A stretch of 64,000 nucleotides of DNA from Kaistella pullorum (GTDB taxonomy: Bacteria > Bacteroidota > Bacteroidia > Flavobacteriales > Weeksellaceae): NCBI RefSeq assembly GCF_014837035.1, contig NZ_JACSPS010000001.1, forward strand, positions 304,374 to 368,373. The letters run 5' to 3'. Every line of letters begins with the position of its first letter. Position 1 is the stretch's first letter. Below, in pieces: positions 59,970-64,000 of this stretch. The notes beneath the pieces were generated by a model, which saw nothing but the letters and a program-made list of their open reading frames with translations, was not told the origin of the DNA and ran no database searches. The position numbers were made by a program, and so were the translations under genes.

Positions 59970-60938
59970 ATGTCACGAATCCTCACCGGTATACAGGCAA
60001 CGGGTACACCGCACCTTGGAAATCTTCTGGGCGCCATAATCCCCGCCATAGAACTATCAAAAAAATCGGATAACGAATCTTTTCTGTTCATCGCGAACCT
60101 GCATTCATTAACGCAGATAAAAAATGCGGCAGAACTTAAACAAAATACGTACGAAATTGCGGCTGCGTGGCTCGCATGTGGCCTCGATACTGAAAAAACC
60201 TTTTTTTACAGGCAAAGCGACATCCCTGAAGTCTGTGAACTTTCGTGGTATCTTTCATGCTTTTTTCCGTACCAAAGACTTACGCTGGCGCATTCTTTCA
60301 AAGATAAAGCTGACCGTCTGGAAGACGTAAATGCCGGCCTTTTCACCTATCCGGTGCTGATGGCTGCAGACATCCTGCTTTATGATGCAGAGGTAGTTCC
60401 GGTCGGTAAAGACCAACTGCAGCATCTGGAGATGGCCAGAGACATGGGCTCACGCTTCAATCATCAGATGGGTGAGGTGTTTGTGCTGCCGAATGCTGAG
60501 CTGCAGGAAGACACCAAATATGTACCCGGTACGGACGGGAACAAAATGTCTAAGTCACGCGGCAACATCATCAACATCTTCCTTCCGGAGAAACAGCTTA
60601 AAAAACAGGTGATGAGCATCGAGACAGATTCTAAATCGCTTGAGGAGCCTAAAGATCCCGAAACCGACAAAGTTTTCGCGATATACAAACTCATCGCTTC
60701 GCCGGAAGAGACCAGCGCGCTGGAAGCAAAGTATCTTGCCGGCAATTTTGGCTACGGCCACGCAAAGACGGAGCTTTTAAATCTAATTTTAACACGGTTC
60801 CAAAAAGAGCGTGAACTCTTCAGTTATTATATGAACAACCTCCACGAACTGGAGAACAAACTGCAGGAAGGGGCCGAAAAAACCAGAAAGATTGCAGCGG
60901 AAACGCTGGCGCGTGTAAGAGAAAGCCTTGGCGTTTGA
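59970..60938 (+). CDS. trpS: Tryptophan-tRNA ligase
   Basis: A 322-residue class I synthetase for Trp. HIGH motif variant TGTPHLGNLLGAI (about 11-23), the tryptophan-pocket segment PVLMAADILLYDAEVVPVGK, the DQLQHLEMARD stretch and the KMSKSRGN loop (about 192-199) are all present. It follows lspA by 61 bp and ends before a bidirectional terminator. Confidence 0.95.
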   Translation: MSRILTGIQATGTPHLGNLLGAIIPAIELSKKSDNESFLFIANLHSLTQIKNAAELKQNTYEIAAAWLACGLDTEKTFFYRQSDIPEVCELSWYLSCFFPYQRLTLAHSFKDKADRLEDVNAGLFTYPVLMAADILLYDAEVVPVGKDQLQHLEMARDMGSRFNHQMGEVFVLPNAELQEDTKYVPGTDGNKMSKSRGNIINIFLPEKQLKKQVMSIETDSKSLEEPKDPETDKVFAIYKLIASPEETSALEAKYLAGNFGYGHAKTELLNLILTRFQKERELFSYYMNNLHELENKLQEGAEKTRKIAAETLARVRESLGV

Positions 60939-60960
60939 AATATTCATGCTGAAAAGCATT

Positions 60961-61006
60961 AAAAAACATACGGACGCTTCAGTGAAAACGTCCGTATGTT
61001 TTGTTT
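60961..61006. terminator. Bidirectional terminator between trpS and the HAD gene
   Basis: CATACGGACG, 12-base loop, CGTCCGTATG, with A's on the left and TTTTGTTT on the right. It serves trpS (plus) and, by its A-tract, the minus-strand HAD gene. Confidence 0.83.
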
Positions 61007-61056
61007 AAAAGACCTGTATGTTTTTGTCCAAACGTCCTGATGAACTTTCGGCAGGG

Positions 61057-61752
61057 TCAGAATATATCTTTGAGTTCTGCTAATTTCTTAATGACAGTGA
61101 CACCTTCCGCTTCATAATTGTCATTAAAGACATCAAAGAAAACCACTTTCAGTCCAAAGGCTTTTCCGCCCTCCACATCGGCAATCCAGTCGTCACCGAT
61201 CATAGCAGATTCCTCAATCTTTGCACCGGCTTTATTCAACGCATACGCGTAAATCTCCGGATTCGGCTTGCGGACATTGATCTCATCGGCACTGGTGATG
61301 GTTTTGAAGTAATTCTTTATGCCTGAAAGTTCACATTTGCGGTACGTCACCTCTTCAAAACCATTTGAAAGGATGTGCAGCGTGTAGCCTTTGTCTGAAA
61401 GATATTCCAGCAAGCTGAACGCACCCTCCACAAGGTCGTTATAATTCAGTATTTCATCTAAAAAATTTTTTTCAAAGGTTTGCGCCAAGGTGAAATCATC
61501 GATGCCGAAAAACAGGAAAGAATCGTGAAAGCGGTGTTTACGCAGATGTTCTTTGTCTATTTCGCCATCCCGGATCTGCGCCCACAGACGTTCGTTAATG
61601 GTAAAGTATTCTTTGTGAAACTCCTCGAAGTGGATGTTATACTTGTCCCGAACCTTTTCGCGTTCAAAAATTTCCTTAAGTGTGAGGTACGCGTTATGGC
61701 GGTGATCCCAAAGTGTATTGTCGAGGTCAAAAAAAATGTGCTGCATCTTCAT
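61057..61752 (-). CDS. HAD hydrolase, YjjG-like pyrimidine nucleotidase
   Basis: A 231-residue haloacid-dehalogenase-type phosphatase. Motif I FFDLDNTLWDH (nucleophile Asp near residue 8), motif II LSNGFEE, motif III Lys in RKPNPEIY and motif IV IGDDWIADVEGG are present. The cap domain is of the small helical type of YjjG/YfnB nucleotidases. A box TAATTTTG (61766-61759, minus) lies only 6 bp before the ATG at 61752, so either the mRNA is nearly leaderless or translation starts at the next ATG (61746). Confidence 0.87.
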   Translation of the reverse strand: MKMQHIFFDLDNTLWDHRHNAYLTLKEIFEREKVRDKYNIHFEEFHKEYFTINERLWAQIRDGEIDKEHLRKHRFHDSFLFFGIDDFTLAQTFEKNFLDEILNYNDLVEGAFSLLEYLSDKGYTLHILSNGFEEVTYRKCELSGIKNYFKTITSADEINVRKPNPEIYAYALNKAGAKIEESAMIGDDWIADVEGGKAFGLKVVFFDVFNDNYEAEGVTVIKKLAELKDIF

Positions 61753-61779
61753 ACAGCACAAAATTAGGTAAATTAAACC

Positions 61780-61914
61780 TTAGTTCTTCACCACGACCTG
61801 GTTTTTGGTTTTAGTTTTCAGCACATGTATGCTTTTGGAAAACCTCAGGAGAAAATCAACGGTGTGTTTTTTTGGTTTCAATAGCTTTTCGTTTAAAGTG
61901 TCATTTTTTTTCAT
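61780..61914 (-). CDS. Small basic protein, 44 residues
   Basis: A short frame in the gap between the HAD gene and the sigma factor gene, from the ATG at 61914. It reads MKKNDTLNEKLLKPKKHTVD and ends ...KTKTKNQVVVKN; 13 of 44 residues are lysine and there is one amphipathic helical segment (DFLLRFSKSIHVLK). It starts 45 bp after the sigma factor stop, so it may be its cotranscribed partner. The codon use looks coding. I do not recognise a family. Confidence 0.55.
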   Translation of the reverse strand: MKKNDTLNEKLLKPKKHTVDFLLRFSKSIHVLKTKTKNQVVVKN

Positions 61915-61959
61915 AGGCTAAATGGTTTCACTAAAAACGGAAGAAACTGCCAAATAGTA

Positions 61960-62550
61960 TCAGCGCGTCAAAATTATCTTGTGCTCATCCATTATTTTGC
62001 GTAGGTTGATAAGGGCATAACGCACGCGGCCGAGCGTGGTATTGATGCTGCTGTCTGTATGATCAGCAATCTCCTTGAAACTGAGCCCATCGAAGAAACG
62101 CAGACGGATTACTTCCTGCTGGTTCTCGGGAAGATATATGAGCATCTTCATCAGATCATCTTTGATCTGCTTGCTGATAAGCTGTTCCTCAATGTTTTCC
62201 TCACTTCCTGCGATAAGGTCAAAAATAGAGAATTCATCATTTTCATAAGATGTCTCAGAAACTTTCACGTGTTTGCTCTTCAGCCTGTAATGATCGATAA
62301 TGAGATTGTGGGCGATGCGTTTAGCCCAAAGGATGAACTTGCCTTCTTCATTATATCGCCCTTCTTTTAGGGTGACAATTATTTTCATAAAAGTATCCTG
62401 GAAGATGTCGTTAGCCAACTCTTCATCCATCAGCTTATAGAAAATAAAGGAAAAAAGGTCTTTCTGGTGTCGCTCGATCAGTATGGCGAGGGACTTTTCG
62501 TTACCGCTGCGATAGTCTGAGATCAACCTGCTATCAGTATGTGTTTTCAT
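61960..62550 (-). CDS. ECF-type sigma factor (sigma-70 family)
   Basis: A 196-residue sigma factor with region 2 (about 20-88: IERHQKDLFSFIFYKL, ANDIFQDTFMKII, KFILWAKRIAHNLIIDHYR) and region 4 (about 130-185: LPENQQEVIRLRFFDGLSFK and SSINTTLGRVRYALINLRK, the -35-binding helix-turn-helix). An acidic linker lies between. I start at the ATG at 62550; a longer frame uses a TTG. No anti-sigma gene follows; only the 44-residue basic protein. Confidence 0.92.
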   Translation of the reverse strand: MKTHTDSRLISDYRSGNEKSLAILIERHQKDLFSFIFYKLMDEELANDIFQDTFMKIIVTLKEGRYNEEGKFILWAKRIAHNLIIDHYRLKSKHVKVSETSYENDEFSIFDLIAGSEENIEEQLISKQIKDDLMKMLIYLPENQQEVIRLRFFDGLSFKEIADHTDSSINTTLGRVRYALINLRKIMDEHKIILTR

Positions 62551-62725
62551 AACTTGCTTCAATTTAGGAACCGAATTGCTGCCAACTGAACGAGTTGGTT
62601 TCCGTATTCCGGTTTTTTCAGAAGTAGAGTTATTTAATCGATAGCGTGTGTTTGAATTAGGTGTGTAAAAGTAATAAAAAAGTTAATACTCTGTTAATTT
62701 TTTTGAATCTTTTAAAGAAAATTAA

Positions 62726-63214
62726 TTATCGGCTCAAATCCTGCAACATGACAAGCGGAAGATTCACCGTAAAATTAAAATTGAAACCTTTCAGTTCCTT
62801 CCCGTTGATGCCCTTTTTATCGATCGGGAACGCATATCCGCCGGTAACATCAATCAGGCCGAAAAGTGTTGCACCTATTTTCGGAGCTGCATATTTGGTC
62901 GTGACTTCTGCGCCTGCCAAAAAATAGTAGGAATGATAAAAATCTACATTACGCTGAAAATTAAGTAAAATATCTCCCTGCACTTTGGGCATGATGGCGA
63001 ACTCCCCGTTTGCAGAACCCATCAATGCAGAGGCACCGAGGCGGTACACTACATCATCGTTCTCCAGAAAAAGAAGTCGCCCTCCTACTTCACCGAAACT
63101 TTGGTTCTGGTAAACATAGCCGGCATGCAGCAGCCTATGCACGGCCATCTGCCCACGAAGAAGGGGCGAACAACACATCATCAGGAAAAGCGGGAGTAAG
63201 AAATATCTAGCCAT
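62726..63214 (-). CDS. Small outer-membrane-type protein, unknown
   Basis: A 162-residue exported protein with a signal peptide (about 1-22) and beta-rich mature part with alternating pattern typical of barrel strands (YRLGASALMGSA, YYFLAGAEVTTKYA, ATLFGLIDVTGGYAFP, FNFNFTVNLPLV). I read it as a small beta-barrel or porin-like protein of unknown role. It is between the sigma factor and metK, with 79 bp before metK's terminator end. Confidence 0.7.
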   Translation of the reverse strand: MARYFLLPLFLMMCCSPLLRGQMAVHRLLHAGYVYQNQSFGEVGGRLLFLENDDVVYRLGASALMGSANGEFAIMPKVQGDILLNFQRNVDFYHSYYFLAGAEVTTKYAAPKIGATLFGLIDVTGGYAFPIDKKGINGKELKGFNFNFTVNLPLVMLQDLSR

Positions 63215-63241
63215 TTTTATATTTGGTGTAAATGGTAAAGG

Positions 63242-63274
63242 TAAAAAAAACTGCTTTGCACAGGCAAAGCAGTT
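63242..63274. terminator. Terminator of metK
   Basis: AACTGCTTTG, six-base loop, CAAAGCAGTT, with A's on the left (T-tract for the minus strand) and T's a few bases to the right, so it can act both ways. It lies 20 bp from the metK stop. Confidence 0.85.
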
Positions 63275-63293
63275 CGGTTTTTTTTATTTTGTA

Positions 63294-64000
63294 TTAAAGT
63301 TCAAAAGCTTTCTTGATCTCTTCTACTTTATCCAGTTTTTCCCAGGTGAAAAATTCAAGATTATCAATCGTCTTTTCATTGTCCTTGCCTTTGTTAAATG
63401 TTTTACTGGCAACATAATGCGACCTTCCCATGTGTCCGTAAGATGCTGTTTCAAGGTAAATCGGATTTCGCAGTTTCAGGTTCTGCTCGATAGCGTAAGG
63501 TCTAAGGTCAAAGATGCCTTTAAGTTTCTCAGCTATTTCACCGTCTGTAAAATCAACTTTTGAAGTACCATAAGTCGTTACGAACAGTCCGCAAGGTTCA
63601 GCTACACCTATCGCATAAGAAACCTGAACCAAAACCTCATCTGCCACCCTGGCAGCTACAAGATTTTTAGCGATATGACGCACCGCGTAAGCAGCGCTTC
63701 TGTCAACTTTCGATGGATCTTTCCCCGAAAATGCACCTCCACCGTGCGCGCCTTTTCCACCGTATGTATCCACGATGATTTTACGGCCGGTAAGTCCTGT
63801 ATCACCGTGCGGGCCACCGATAACGAATTTTCCGGTTGGGTTGATATGGTATTTTATCTGATCATTGAAGAGCTCCTGTACCTCACGCTTTTGCGCAGCT
63901 TTCACTTTCGGGATCAGGATTTCAATGATGTCTTTTTCAATCTTAGCCAGCATCGCTTCTTCACTGCCGAACTCGTCGTGCTGCGTAGAAACCACGATAG
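63294..64000 (-). CDS. metK: S-adenosylmethionine synthetase (5' end outside window)
   Basis: The C-terminal 235 residues of MetK, which makes S-adenosylmethionine from ATP and methionine. The conserved [20 protein letters not shown], then [20 protein letters not shown], is present and covers the ATP and metal site. The reading frame continues through 64000, where [10 protein letters not shown] is the upstream continuation; a start at 63995 would be internal. The gene ends about 20 bp before its terminator. Confidence 0.95.
   Translation of the reverse strand, partial: IVVSTQHDEFGSEEAMLAKIEKDIIEILIPKVKAAQKREVQELFNDQIKYHINPTGKFVIGGPHGDTGLTGRKIIVDTYGGKGAHGGGAFSGKDPSKVDRSAAYAVRHIAKNLVAARVADEVLVQVSYAIGVAEPCGLFVTTYGTSKVDFTDGEIAEKLKGIFDLRPYAIEQNLKLRNPIYLETASYGHMGRSHYVASKTFNKGKDNEKTIDNLEFFTWEKLDKVEEIKKAFEL

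Noticed and set aside
63294-63995. metK start codon at 63995
   Set aside because: The residues before it (IV of [10 protein letters not shown]) continue the known MetK sequence, so the gene runs out of the window.

Overview
The window is a piece of a Bacteroidota chromosome, most likely Flavobacteriales and probably a Chryseobacterium-like member of the Weeksellaceae. The evidence is the gene content (type IX secretion parts and a client with a C-terminal sorting domain, bacillithiol genes, DUF4292/DUF4254/DUF2851/DUF3276 families, nusB-DUF1573-yajC order), recurrent TAnnTTTG -7 promoter boxes, and coding sequence of moderate GC with AT-rich gaps. Most of it is ordinary core genome. The family assignments rest on reading motifs by eye; no search was run.

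Layout. 1-4640 is an accessory stretch: a truncated SDR gene, short tandem and dispersed repeats, a frameshifted DUF6261-like gene, a 4 x 42 bp array of near-palindromes, and an AT-rich block of three unknown genes bounded by two long imperfect palindromes that look like integron attC-type sites. 4641-9000 carries an M16 peptidase and dihydroorotase (both minus). 9121-9330 is a degenerate array of about ten 21-bp units. 9388-16759 is a plus-strand run: flippase, dUTPase, sugar nucleotidyltransferase, DUF4292 lipoprotein, EnvC-like factor, TatA, DUF4254, a lipoprotein and GTP cyclohydrolase II. 16797-24318 holds DeoD, a lipoprotein, a GH3 glycosidase, BshA, DUF2851 and an AAE-type transporter. 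24393-26113 is the yajC/DUF1573/nusB operon (minus). 26264-29455 has an ABC exporter, a DUF3276 protein, tRNA-His and BshB1.

29621-37182 (minus) has RfbD, a thioesterase and an envelope operon PorG-like -> UppS -> BamA -> OmpH -> OmpH. 37343-46596 (minus) reads as one seven-gene operon: an arginase-fold protein without its metal ligands, then two glycosyltransferase-type proteins, an EpsG-type polymerase, a WecA-like initiating transferase, a Wza-like exporter and a Wzc-type tyrosine autokinase with a Gly-Tyr repeat tail. It is followed upstream by a 1035-residue type IX secreted protein with a duplicated FISUMP-like module, and by topoisomerase I. 53236-60938 (plus) has an orphan LytS-type kinase, IleS, a DksA-like protein, two small proteins, LspA and TrpS. 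60961-64000 (minus) has a HAD phosphatase, a 44-residue basic protein, an ECF sigma factor, a small outer-membrane-type protein and the 3' part of metK.

How the genes connect: envelope biogenesis dominates (BamA, OmpH, UppS, LspA, YajC, TatA, EnvC-like, PorG, polysaccharide export). The points most worth a second look are the attC-like cassette block, the two periodic dyad arrays (42 bp and 21 bp), the polysaccharide operon headed by a degenerate arginase-fold protein, the candidate structured RNA at 28405-28522, and the duplicated secreted protein. I did not find a complete, clearly new defence or metabolic system.
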